Origin: Candidatus Woesearchaeota archaeon
GTDB taxonomy: Archaea; Nanobdellota; Nanobdellia; Woesearchaeales; CG1-02-33-12
Assembly: GCA_017609385.1 (NCBI GenBank)
Contig: JAFCEA010000018.1
Coordinates: 1 to 11,712, forward strand
DNA: 11,712 nucleotides
Direction: 5' to 3'
Of this stretch, positions 1 to 5,369 are shown piece by piece (within the stretch, counting starts at the first letter, position 1; each line of letters starts with the position of its first letter). Both the position numbers and the translations under genes were made by a program. The notes under the pieces were generated by a model. That model was not told the DNA's origin and made no database searches. It was given only the letters and a program-made list of their open reading frames with translations.

Positions 1-11
1 TTTTCGAAATC

Positions 12-21
12 TTTTTAAATA
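12..21 (+). promoter_or_regulatory. TATA-type promoter of rpsB
   Basis: An AT-rich box TTTTTAAATA is preceded by CGAAAT, which resembles a TFB recognition element. Archaeal transcription normally starts about 25 nt downstream, near position 42, giving a leader of about 70 nt before the rpsB start. No start has been mapped, so this rests on motif and spacing alone. Confidence 0.5.
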
Positions 22-53
22 AACTCTAACTTCTTTGCTAGATTACCAAATAT

Positions 54-110
54 CTTGCATGAGGTAATAAAAACTGCAAGTTTCTTTCTAAGGAAACTTT
101 CACGAGGTAA
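54..110 (+). promoter_or_regulatory. Structured leader of rpsB with two Shine-Dalgarno-like copies
   Basis: The leader contains GAGGTAA twice, at 61-67 and 104-110. The second copy is the functional ribosome binding site, 3 nt before the rpsB ATG. CTTGCA (54-59) can pair with TGCAAG (75-80), placing the first GAGGTAA in the loop. AAGTTTC (78-84) can pair with GAAACTT (93-99). The two hairpins share bases 78-80, so they compete. The first copy also makes a minimal reading frame ATG AGG TAA at 59-67. Autogenous control by uS2 is a reasonable inference but is not demonstrated. Confidence 0.45.
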
Positions 111-113
111 AAA

Positions 114-710
114 ATGGCAGAATCATTATTGGTTTCAACAGACCAGTATCTAAAAGCTGGAATCCATATAGGAACAAAATTCAGGACAAAATACATGGAG
201 AAGTTTATCTATAAGACCAGACCAGACGGTCTCTCAGTCCTGAACCTGCAAAAAATAGATGAAAGAATAAAAATATGCGCTAATTTTTTAGCACAATACA
301 CTCCTGAGGAAATTATAGTTATAAGCAGAAGGGAAAATGGCTGGAAATCAATCAGAATGCTTTCAAAGCTTACTGGAATAAGGGTTTTTGCAGGAAGATA
401 TCCTCCTGGAATACTAACCAACCCAAATCTGGATAAGTTTATTGAAGCTAAGATAGTCTTGGTTACAGACTCCTGGCCTGACAGAAATGTAATCAATGAT
501 GCAATGAAAATAGGAATTCCTGTAATAGCATTATGCGACACAAACAACCAAGCAAACAACATTGATTTAGTTGTTCCATGCAACAACAAGGGAAAGAAAA
601 GCCTTGGATTGTTTTTCTGGATTCTTGCAAAAGAATATATGAAGAAGAGGGGAATGATAAAAAATGATTCTGAGTTTAAAGCAACAATTGATGATTTCAC
701 AGAGGAATAA
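114..710 (+). CDS. rps2: Small ribosomal subunit protein uS2 (archaeal S2)
   Basis: This encodes the 198-residue uS2 protein of the small ribosomal subunit, of usual archaeal length. The N-terminal part carries the family pattern YLKAGIHIGTKF followed by MEKFIYKTRPDGLSVLNL. The central part has the Rossmann-like repeats IIVISRRENGW, FAGRYPPGILTNP and the conserved VTDSWPDRNVINDA segment. The ATG at 114 follows a strong GAGGTAA ribosome binding site at 104-110. In many archaea rps2 follows rpo10 and enolase; here it stands alone on its own promoter, about 8.6 kb from rpo10. Its TAA stop at 708-710 directly abuts the stop codon of radB on the opposite strand, with no bases between. T-rich DNA just downstream, inside radB (about 729-744), is the likely termination zone. 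Confidence 0.96.
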   Translation: MAESLLVSTDQYLKAGIHIGTKFRTKYMEKFIYKTRPDGLSVLNLQKIDERIKICANFLAQYTPEEIIVISRRENGWKSIRMLSKLTGIRVFAGRYPPGILTNPNLDKFIEAKIVLVTDSWPDRNVINDAMKIGIPVIALCDTNNQANNIDLVVPCNNKGKKSLGLFFWILAKEYMKKRGMIKNDSEFKATIDDFTEE

Positions 711-1379
711 TTAATTTACTCCAAAGATTCCCTTTTCTTTTATTTCAAATAAAACTTCTTTATTTGTTAAGGATTCATGCTTTCTGATAATAGCCTTTTT
801 TTTGCTGTTTATTTTTTCCAGCTCTATGAGGCATTTGCTCCAGTTTCTAAGCATATTACCACCAACAAGGGTTATTTCTCCATTTTTGCTTAAGTCTGCA
901 TAAACCTGCTCAGTAAGTATAACCGGGATTCCATTCCTTGCAATCTCAGTTAAAATTCTTAACTGAATGTCCATTGATTTATTGGCTTTATAAGCATCCT
1001 CTTTTAGTTTAAGCCTATAGTAAACCCCAATAGTGTCAACTATAACCAAGGAGATTTTCCCGGTTTTAATCAACAGTTTCAGTTTATCTATTTTATCTGC
1101 CTGTTCATTAAAACTTTTAACTCTAAACAAAATTATATTATGCAAAATCTCATCAAAATCACTGCCTGCAAGCTGTTTTAGCCTCTCTATTGAAAAACCA
1201 TTTTCAGTATCAACAAAAACAGATTTTTTCCCCTGCTTTGCCTGCTGAATTGCAGCCAGCATTGCCAGGGTTGTCTTTCCGCTTGCAGCAGGGCCATAAA
1301 TAGTTGTAACAATCTTATTATAACCCCCATCAAGCAGTTTATCAATAATCTCTGAACCAGAACCTATTTTTTCTTCCAT
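711..1379 (-). CDS. radB: DNA repair and recombination protein RadB
   Basis: RadB is an archaeal RecA/RadA paralogue consisting of the ATPase core alone; it assists RadA-driven homologous recombination. The 222-residue length is typical. Residues 29-37 form the Walker A loop GPAASGKTT, residues 111-115 (LVIVD) form Walker B, and FVDTENGF at 55-62 is the RecA-family strand and turn after the first helix. VILTEQVY is the segment after Walker B, and VGGNMLRNWSKCLIELE is the conserved late core motif. The RadA N-terminal helix-hairpin-helix domain is absent, as expected for RadB. The start at 1379 lies about 25 nt from a TATA box at 1401-1410 on the minus strand, so the mRNA is probably leaderless. 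The gene converges on rpsB with adjoining stop codons. Confidence 0.93.
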   Translation of the reverse strand: MEEKIGSGSEIIDKLLDGGYNKIVTTIYGPAASGKTTLAMLAAIQQAKQGKKSVFVDTENGFSIERLKQLAGSDFDEILHNIILFRVKSFNEQADKIDKLKLLIKTGKISLVIVDTIGVYYRLKLKEDAYKANKSMDIQLRILTEIARNGIPVILTEQVYADLSKNGEITLVGGNMLRNWSKCLIELEKINSKKKAIIRKHESLTNKEVLFEIKEKGIFGVN

Positions 1380-1400
1380 AAATCAATAGTCTTTAATTTT

Positions 1401-1410
1401 CTTTATATAG
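1401..1410 (-). promoter_or_regulatory. TATA-type promoter of radB
   Basis: On the minus strand this reads CTATATAAAG. Its centre is about 25 nt from the radB ATG (1379), which predicts transcription starting at the start codon. It is back-to-back with the RNase P RNA promoter inside the 118-bp divergent gap. Confidence 0.6.
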
Positions 1411-1468
1411 TTTTCTTATTTTTTTGAAAAAATTTACGGAGTATGTCCCATTTTTAAACTACACAACC

Positions 1469-1476
1469 TTTATAAA
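1469..1476 (+). promoter_or_regulatory. TATA-type promoter of the RNase P RNA gene
   Basis: TTTATAAA sits with its centre about 25 nt upstream of 1498, exactly where the 5' strand of the RNase P RNA P1 helix begins. This suggests that the RNA starts with little or no 5' leader. Confidence 0.65.
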
Positions 1477-1497
1477 CCCATAAAATATCCTTATTTA

Positions 1498-1753
1498 TGT
1501 AGGGTAAGTACTTAACTTTCGGCCTTTTGGCTGAGGAAAGTCCACCCACTATATGTGGCCACTCTTGGCCATTGAGGAGGATGATGCTTGCGAAGTTTTT
1601 GGCAACAAAGATGAGTTAACCAGCAGACGTTCTTAATGGAATTGATGAAACGGTGAGTCCTGGCTTGTGCAAGTCATAATGACGCTTAGTTAAATGTTAA
1701 GGCAGTCTTTACAAATGTGGACTGACAAAAGGTGGCTTATTCTTGCCCTACGC
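1498..1753 (+). ncRNA. rnpB: RNase P RNA (catalytic RNA of ribonuclease P)
   Basis: This is the ribozyme that removes 5' leaders from pre-tRNAs. GAGGAAAGTCC (1533-1543) is the conserved region I signature. GAAACGG at 1647-1653 matches region IV. ACAAAAGG followed by GGTGGCTTAT (1725-1740) is region V. The P4 helix is recognisable: AAG-U-CCACC pairs with GGTGGCTT, leaving the universally bulged U. The ends close as helix P1: GTAGGGTAAG (1499-1508) pairs with CTTGCCCTAC (1742-1751) with one G-U pair. At about 255 nt it is compact, so some peripheral helices are probably short or missing. A TATA box lies at 1469-1476, and the Sec61-beta promoter begins about 13 nt after the 3' end. The exact ends are inferred from P1. 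Confidence 0.94.
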
Positions 1754-1765
1754 TTTATAGTAATG

Positions 1766-1776
1766 TTTTTATATAA
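1766..1776 (+). promoter_or_regulatory. TATA-type promoter of the secG-NAC unit
   Basis: TTTTTATATAA lies directly after the RNase P RNA. Its centre (about 1772) is 25-26 nt before the Sec61-beta ATG at 1798, predicting a leaderless transcript. No Shine-Dalgarno sequence precedes that ATG, which fits. Confidence 0.6.
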
Positions 1777-1797
1777 CCTTAACCTTACCTAAATAAA

Positions 1798-1974
1798 ATG
1801 GCACGAGATAATAAAATAAGTCTTCCATCAAGCGGAGGCGGATTAATCAGGTATTTTGATGAATACAGAAGCAAGATAAGCTTTAAGCCAGGCCATATCA
1901 TTGTTCTGGTGGTTATAATAATTATTATTGAAGTAATTCTGCATACATGGGGAGATAGTTTTTTGGGCATATAA
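1798..1974 (+). CDS. secG: Protein translocase subunit Sec61-beta (archaeal SecG)
   Basis: This 58-residue gene is small but clear. Sec61-beta is the smallest subunit of the SecYE-beta protein-conducting channel in the cytoplasmic membrane. The N-terminal half carries the family signature LPSSGGGLIRYFDEYRSKI (residues 9-27), followed by FKPGHII. A single membrane helix spans about residues 33-49 and is almost entirely Ile, Val and Leu. A short tail follows, so the protein is tail-anchored with the N-terminus in the cytoplasm. Length and layout match archaeal homologues. The start is supported by the TATA box at 1766-1776 and the absence of any ribosome binding site, pointing to leaderless translation. 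The NAC gene follows after 9 bp, so targeting and translocation factors are probably co-transcribed. Confidence 0.93.
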   Translation: MARDNKISLPSSGGGLIRYFDEYRSKISFKPGHIIVLVVIIIIIEVILHTWGDSFLGI

Positions 1975-1983
1975 GGTGATTTT

Positions 1984-2262
1984 ATGTTTCCTGGAATGAA
2001 TTCAAGAAAAGCTGCGCAAATAATGAAAAAAATGGGAATACAACAGGTTGAGATTCCTGCAACAGAAGTTATAATAAAAACCCCTGAAAAAGAAATTATT
2101 ATTACAGAACCGCAGGTTAGCAAGGTCAATATGATGGGAAAGGACACCTTTCAAATCATGGGCAATATAAATGAAAGGGAGCCAGAAGATGAGGCAAAGA
2201 AGGCAATCAGTGATTCAGAAGGGGATTTAGCAAAGGCAATTCTCAGCTTAAAAAAAGATTAA
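1984..2262 (+). CDS. nac: Nascent polypeptide-associated complex protein (archaeal NAC), shortened UBA
   Basis: Archaeal NAC is a homodimeric ribosome-associated chaperone that contacts emerging polypeptides. The N-terminus (MFPGMNSRKAAQIMKKMG) and the NAC-domain strands EVIIKTPEKEIIITEPQVSKV, then GKDTFQIMG, are typical. The C-terminal UBA domain is cut down. After FQIMGN the protein passes almost directly to EDEAKKAISDSEGDLAKAIL, which matches the second and third UBA helices. The first helix and the turn after it (about 18-20 residues in homologues) are missing, leaving 92 residues against about 110-120. GGTGAT, 4 nt before the ATG, is the ribosome binding site. The TAA stop directly abuts the metS stop on the other strand. 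Confidence 0.9.
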   Translation: MFPGMNSRKAAQIMKKMGIQQVEIPATEVIIKTPEKEIIITEPQVSKVNMMGKDTFQIMGNINEREPEDEAKKAISDSEGDLAKAILSLKKD

Positions 2263-3873
2263 TCATAATTTAATATCCTTTATCTTTTTCTCAATTATTT
2301 CTGGTTTGGATATCTTACTTCCCCTAACTTCAAATTCCCTTTTTGCTATGTTATAAACATTGCCGTTGAATTGCTTTTCTATTTTTTTGCAAAATTCCGG
2401 CATTACTGGTTTTAATAAAGAGCAAATAATCATGCTTATTCTAAGACAGAAACTTAAGACATTACGAGCCTCTTCTTTGTTATTTTTTACTATTTTCCAT
2501 GGCTCTTTTTCCTGAAAATATTTATTCCCAATAGATGAGATTGCAATTATCTCTGATAAGGCCGTGGTAAGTTCAAATTTATCATAAGAGGACAAAATAC
2601 TGTCAATTTTCTTATTTATTTTCCCCATCACTTTTTTATCTACAAAATCATTGAATTCTCCGTCAAAGTTTTCCTTTAGGAAATACATTGTTCTGTAGAA
2701 AAAATTTGCTATGTTACTTACAAGAATATTATTGATTTTTGCCTTGAATACCTTAAAATCCAGATCCAAGTCAGTTATTGTGCTTGGGAGGCAAGAAGCG
2801 TAATAAAATCTAAGGTGTTCTGGTTTTAAAAAGCCGAGGACCTCTCTTGCTGTTAAGAATGTTCCTCTCGATTTGGACATCTTTGCTCCATTCACTTTTA
2901 GAAAGCCGTGGACAAATATTCTTTTTGGAAGGTTTATATCAGCTGCCATTAAAACAGCAGGCCAGAAAAGGAAATGAAAATAAATTATGTCCTTGCCGAT
3001 AAAGTGAATTATTTCTGAATTGTTCCATGCATCAAGAACTTTTTCTGCTCCCCCCACAAGTGTTGAATAGCTAGACATATATCCTATAGGTGCATCAAGC
3101 CAAACATAAAAATATTTATCTGAGTCAGGGATCTTAAAACCAAAGTAAGGCGGGTCCCTCGATATGCACCAGTCTTCAAGACCCTTGTCAATCCATCTTA
3201 AGCATTGATTCTTTACAGAGTCTTGCAGATTGCTTGTATTAAGCCAATCTTTTAATTTCCCTGAAAAGGCGCTTAACTTAAAGAAGAGATGATTTGTCTT
3301 TTTTACTTTAGGATGTGATCCACATATTGAACACTTTGCATCTACTAGATCTATTGGCTTGTAAATTGCTCCACAAACCTCACAATTGTCACCATACTGA
3401 TCTTCTGCACCACATTCCGGACATGTTCCCTTGACATATCTGTCTGGGAGAAAACGCTTACATTTGCTACAGTACGGAAGATTTATATCTTTTTCATAAA
3501 TGAAGCCTTTTTCTTTTAGTCTTCTAAATATCTCGTACACTAAATATCTGTTTTCATCAGAATTTGTTGAGTAATAAGAGTCAAATTCAATATTAAAATC
3601 TGAAAAGTCCTTTATGTGCTCTTCTCTTGCCTTTGTGATAAGCTTTTCAGGAGTTATTCCAAGCTGTTCTGCCTTTATGCTTATGGGTGCTCCATGGGTG
3701 TCATCTGCACAGCAGTAGACAACATTCCTGCCCATTTGCTTGAAGAACCTTACGATTATGTCTGTCTGAATGTACTCTACAAGATGGCCTATATGTATAC
3801 TTCCATTTGAATATGGCAATGCACTTGTTATGAGTATTTTTTTATCTTTCATTTTCCTTATTAAACTGCCCAT
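2263..3873 (-). CDS. metG: Methionyl-tRNA synthetase, bacterial-like (E. coli-type) MetRS
   Basis: This class I synthetase charges tRNA-Met with methionine using ATP. The HIGH motif is HIGH at residues 27-30, and KMSKS is at 331-335. Eight cysteines in four CxxC knuckles (135/138, 151/154, 164/167, 181/184) predict two zinc sites in the connective peptide. The wording around them (CADDTHGAPI, FLPDRYVKGTCPEC, DQYGDNCEVCGA, ISRDPPYFGF, YVWLDAPIGYM, VNGAKMSKSRGTF) follows the E. coli-type enzyme, not the usual archaeal form with RDxxWGIPVP and KxSTS. At 536 residues it stops after the anticodon-binding helices and lacks the C-terminal EMAP-like tRNA-binding domain. The start is uncertain: ATG at 3873 lies about 7 nt from the predicted transcript start, while ATG at 3852 (residue 8) follows AAGGA and begins nearer the conserved sequence. 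Confidence 0.95.
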   Translation of the reverse strand: MGSLIRKMKDKKILITSALPYSNGSIHIGHLVEYIQTDIIVRFFKQMGRNVVYCCADDTHGAPISIKAEQLGITPEKLITKAREEHIKDFSDFNIEFDSYYSTNSDENRYLVYEIFRRLKEKGFIYEKDINLPYCSKCKRFLPDRYVKGTCPECGAEDQYGDNCEVCGAIYKPIDLVDAKCSICGSHPKVKKTNHLFFKLSAFSGKLKDWLNTSNLQDSVKNQCLRWIDKGLEDWCISRDPPYFGFKIPDSDKYFYVWLDAPIGYMSSYSTLVGGAEKVLDAWNNSEIIHFIGKDIIYFHFLFWPAVLMAADINLPKRIFVHGFLKVNGAKMSKSRGTFLTAREVLGFLKPEHLRFYYASCLPSTITDLDLDFKVFKAKINNILVSNIANFFYRTMYFLKENFDGEFNDFVDKKVMGKINKKIDSILSSYDKFELTTALSEIIAISSIGNKYFQEKEPWKIVKNNKEEARNVLSFCLRISMIICSLLKPVMPEFCKKIEKQFNGNVYNIAKREFEVRGSKISKPEIIEKKIKDIKL

Positions 3874-3900
3874 TGAGCAATAGAATTCCCATTAATTGAC

Positions 3901-3910
3901 TTTATTTAAA
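3901..3910 (-). promoter_or_regulatory. TATA-type promoter of metG
   Basis: On the minus strand this reads TTTAAATAAA. A start about 25 nt downstream falls near 3880, just before the first possible MetRS ATG (3873) and 28 nt before the second (3852). Confidence 0.45.
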
Positions 3911-3920
3911 AAATTATCGT

Positions 3921-3982
3921 TTAAATTAATTTTATTTAATTTAATCATAAACTATTTATATTTCTATGTTATATTAAATTAA
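3921..3982. repeat. TTAAATTAA boxes in the divergent metG / 3983-gene promoter
   Basis: The 9-mer TTAAATTAA occurs at 3921-3929, as its exact reverse complement at 3936-3944 (spacer TTTTAT), and again in direct orientation at 3974-3982, touching the ATG of the next gene. The first two form a perfect inverted repeat between the two TATA boxes. The DNA is almost pure A/T here, so chance is a real possibility. A regulator binding site is only an inference. Confidence 0.35.
3953..3963 (+). promoter_or_regulatory. TATA-type promoter of the 3983-4919 gene pair
   Basis: TATTTATATTT is centred about 25 nt upstream of the ATG at 3983, predicting a leaderless transcript. There is no ribosome binding site in front of that ATG. 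Confidence 0.55.
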
Positions 3983-4468
3983 ATGGAACAGTTCCAAGAG
4001 ACAATAGAGAAGGCTAATCAAAAGCTTAAGATAGCAGATCACATGATTTTTATGACTTATCCCTTGGTTAGGGATAATAGGTTGTTATTATCAATTATTC
4101 AAAACATTTTCCTTGCATTAACAAATGCAATGTCATCTATACTCTATTATGAGAGGTTGTTTAAGAGGATTCCTGCTTTTAATGATAATTTTGATTCAAA
4201 ATTCACTATTTTCAGGACTAAATGTGTGGACAGGCTTAATATTGACAAGAAGTACATAAAACTTATATCAGAAATAAAGGATATAATAGTTGAGCATAAA
4301 AAAAGCCCAGTTGAATTTGAAAGAAACAATAAGTTTGTTATATGCTCAAGCACATATCGCATGCGGACAATATCTATTGAAGAAATAAAAAAATATATAA
4401 CTGAAACCCGGATATTTATTCAAGAAGCTAATAATATAATAAGTAAGAATGAAAGAATCTTTAGATAA
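3983..4468 (+). CDS. Conserved-looking hypothetical protein, first of a paralogous pair
   Basis: Function unknown. The protein has 161 residues, is mostly helical by inspection, and has no signal peptide or clear membrane segment. Visible landmarks are a helix with LKIADHMIFMTYPLVRD (residues 15-31), LLLSIIQNIF (34-43), YYERLFKRIP (55-64), then EHKKSPVEF (104-112) before a hydrophobic NKFVICSS strand (116-123), and a final amphipathic helix ISIEEIKKYI (130-139). It aligns along its whole length with the next gene, including the shared pattern A-x-H-hydrophobic-F near residue 20 and LxSIIQ near 35-40. From memory, proteins with the YERLFKRIP and HKKSPVEF patterns recur in Woesearchaeota-like genomes; this was not checked. 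It is preceded by its own TATA box, probably leaderless, and overlaps the next gene by 20 bp. Confidence 0.82.
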   Translation: MEQFQETIEKANQKLKIADHMIFMTYPLVRDNRLLLSIIQNIFLALTNAMSSILYYERLFKRIPAFNDNFDSKFTIFRTKCVDRLNIDKKYIKLISEIKDIIVEHKKSPVEFERNNKFVICSSTYRMRTISIEEIKKYITETRIFIQEANNIISKNERIFR

Positions 4469-4919
4469 AGCAGTAGAAGAATTGAAGAGAGTAGAACATC
4501 TTGTGTTTGTAAGTCTCAAATACACGAGAACAGCTGATGTCCTGAAGAGTATCATTCAAAGAATGATAAATGCGTTTTCTTTTGGATTTGAGGCTCTTTT
4601 AATATATGCAAAGGAAAAGAAACTAATAACTGATTACCATGAAAACCTTGCTCTTAGATGTAATATACTCAAGGAAATATACCCTGATGAAAAGAGATTG
4701 CATGAATACATTGATTATTACCTTAAATTAAGAAAGATTGTGCGGGCAGAATACACCAAGAGGGAAGAATATAGAAGACATGTAACCATGAGTGTTGTTA
4801 TTGATGGCGAGCCAATTGATGTAACAATGGATTCAGTAAAGGAAGACTTTGCAATGTTAAGGGAGTTCATTAAGTATGTAAAGGAGCTTATCTTTGGAAA
4901 ACAGGAAGAAGAATATTGA
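4449..4919 (+). CDS. Hypothetical protein, second of a paralogous pair, possible HEPN-like fold
   Basis: Function unknown. This 156-residue, mostly helical protein aligns from end to end with the preceding one: LKRVEHLVFVS (12-22) matches LKIADHMIFMT, and VLKSIIQRMINAF (31-43) matches LLLSIIQNIFLAL. The C-terminal MSVVIDGEPIDVTMDSVKEDF (114-134) falls where the first has its FVICSS strand and last helix. Here the HKKSPVEF segment is replaced by TKREEYRRH. R105-x5-H111 formally satisfies the Rx4-6H pattern of HEPN RNases, but the first paralogue lacks it, so that reading is weak. The ATG lies inside the end of the upstream gene (20-bp overlap, different frame) with no strong ribosome binding site, suggesting coupled translation. 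It ends 8 bp from the stop of a HEPN fragment on the other strand. Confidence 0.8.
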   Translation: MKESLDKAVEELKRVEHLVFVSLKYTRTADVLKSIIQRMINAFSFGFEALLIYAKEKKLITDYHENLALRCNILKEIYPDEKRLHEYIDYYLKLRKIVRAEYTKREEYRRHVTMSVVIDGEPIDVTMDSVKEDFAMLREFIKYVKELIFGKQEEEY

Positions 4920-4927
4920 TTTCTGCT

Positions 4928-5119
4928 TTATTTTATGATTTCATTGATTTTTTTGTAAAAACTTTCTGCAACACTAATAATATGTTTTACATCGTCTTCA
5001 TTAAACTCAGATTCTAATCCATAGAGGCCATCATGCCTTTGTTCCCTTGCATTGTTGAATTCAAATAATAAATCATTTCCAATTTCATCAGCATATTTGT
5101 TTTTTAGATAACTTTTGTT
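4928..5119 (-). pseudogene. Decayed HEPN-domain protein, C-terminal remnant
   Basis: On the minus strand one frame is open for 63 codons and ends in TAA at 4928-4930. It reads like the C-terminal half of a HEPN-domain protein: YADEIGNDLLFEFNNARE, then QRHDGLYGLE, then NEDDVKHIISVAESFYKKI. The R-x2-R-x-D-x2-Y spacing followed by an acidic stretch and a closing helix is the usual HEPN ending. The frame has no ATG, GTG or TTG start. A TAA (5120-5122) closes it upstream, and the tRNA-His gene occupies the DNA where the N-terminal half should lie. An in-frame ATG exists just beyond that stop, and a neighbouring frame stays open across an A-rich tract, so a stop mutation or frameshift is possible as well as truncation. 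HEPN proteins are commonly toxin-like RNases paired with nucleotidyltransferases; no partner is visible. Confidence 0.6.
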
Positions 5120-5153
5120 TTATATTTTTAAGAGCATTAATTTAATAGCAAGA

Positions 5154-5162
5154 TTTATAAAT
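5154..5162 (+). promoter_or_regulatory. TATA-type promoter of tRNA-His
   Basis: TTTATAAAT is centred about 28 nt before the mature 5' end of tRNA-His, predicting transcription starting only a few nucleotides upstream of the tRNA. Confidence 0.55.
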
Positions 5163-5185
5163 TATATATGGCTTGCTTGTTTTAT

Positions 5186-5259
5186 GGCGGTAGTAGTGTA
5201 GCCTGGTAGCATAAGAGACTGTGGATCTCTTGGCCCGAGTTCAAATCTCGGCTACCGCC
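5186..5259 (+). tRNA. tRNA-His (GTG)
   Basis: A complete cloverleaf can be drawn. The acceptor stem GCGGTAG (5187-5193) pairs with CTACCGC (5252-5258). The anticodon stem AGAGA/TCTCT encloses loop CTGTGGA with anticodon GTG at 5221-5223. The T-arm is CCGAG-TTCAAAT-CTCGG (5235-5251). The extra G-1 that identifies histidine tRNAs is encoded at 5186, opposite the discriminator C at 5259. There is no intron and CCA is not encoded. A short T-run follows at 5261-5264. Part of its T-arm sequence reappears about 75 nt downstream in the rpsM leader. Confidence 0.96.
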
Positions 5260-5272
5260 CTTTTCAGTAACC

Positions 5273-5280
5273 TTTAAATA
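5273..5280 (+). promoter_or_regulatory. TATA-type promoter of the rpsM-rpo10 operon
   Basis: TTTAAATA is centred about 25 nt upstream of 5302, precisely where the first long inverted repeat of the leader begins. The predicted transcript therefore starts with the 5' strand of that helix and carries a leader of about 175 nt before rpsM. Confidence 0.55.
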
Positions 5281-5300
5281 TGACCTCTAATTCCTTTCTC

Positions 5301-5365
5301 TAAAATAGCCCGAGTTCAGTGAGCGATTTTAGGGTTACGTGTTTTCGTAATTCTCGGCTATTTTA
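5301..5365 (+). promoter_or_regulatory. Leader helix I of the rpsM operon, resembling the tRNA-His T-arm
   Basis: TAAAATAGCC-GAG (5301-5314, with C5311 bulged) pairs with CTCGGCTATTTTA (5353-5365), giving about 13 base pairs. Inside it, GTTACG (5334-5339) pairs with CGTAAT (5346-5351). GCCCGAGTTCA at 5308-5318 is identical to 5233-5243 of tRNA-His, and TCTCGGCTA at 5352-5360 is identical to 5246-5254, so the element looks like the tRNA T-arm opened by about 31 extra bases in its loop. CTAAAAT (5300-5306) could instead pair with ATTTTAG (5326-5332), a competing fold. No T-run terminator follows, so it is read as part of the mRNA leader, though a separate small RNA is possible. Confidence 0.5.
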
Positions 5366-5369
5366 TCAA

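Noticed and set aside
1785..2147. A 120-codon frame on the minus strand over secG and NAC
   Set aside because: It runs antisense to two recognisable genes, and its hydrophobic runs are the complement of Lys/Glu- and Ile-rich codons.
5301..5365. Helix I of the rps13 leader as an H/ACA or C/D box guide RNA
   Set aside because: There is no ACA 3' of the stem, no clear C (RTGATGA) and D (CTGA) box pair, and the internal loop is on one side only. It is better described as a leader helix.
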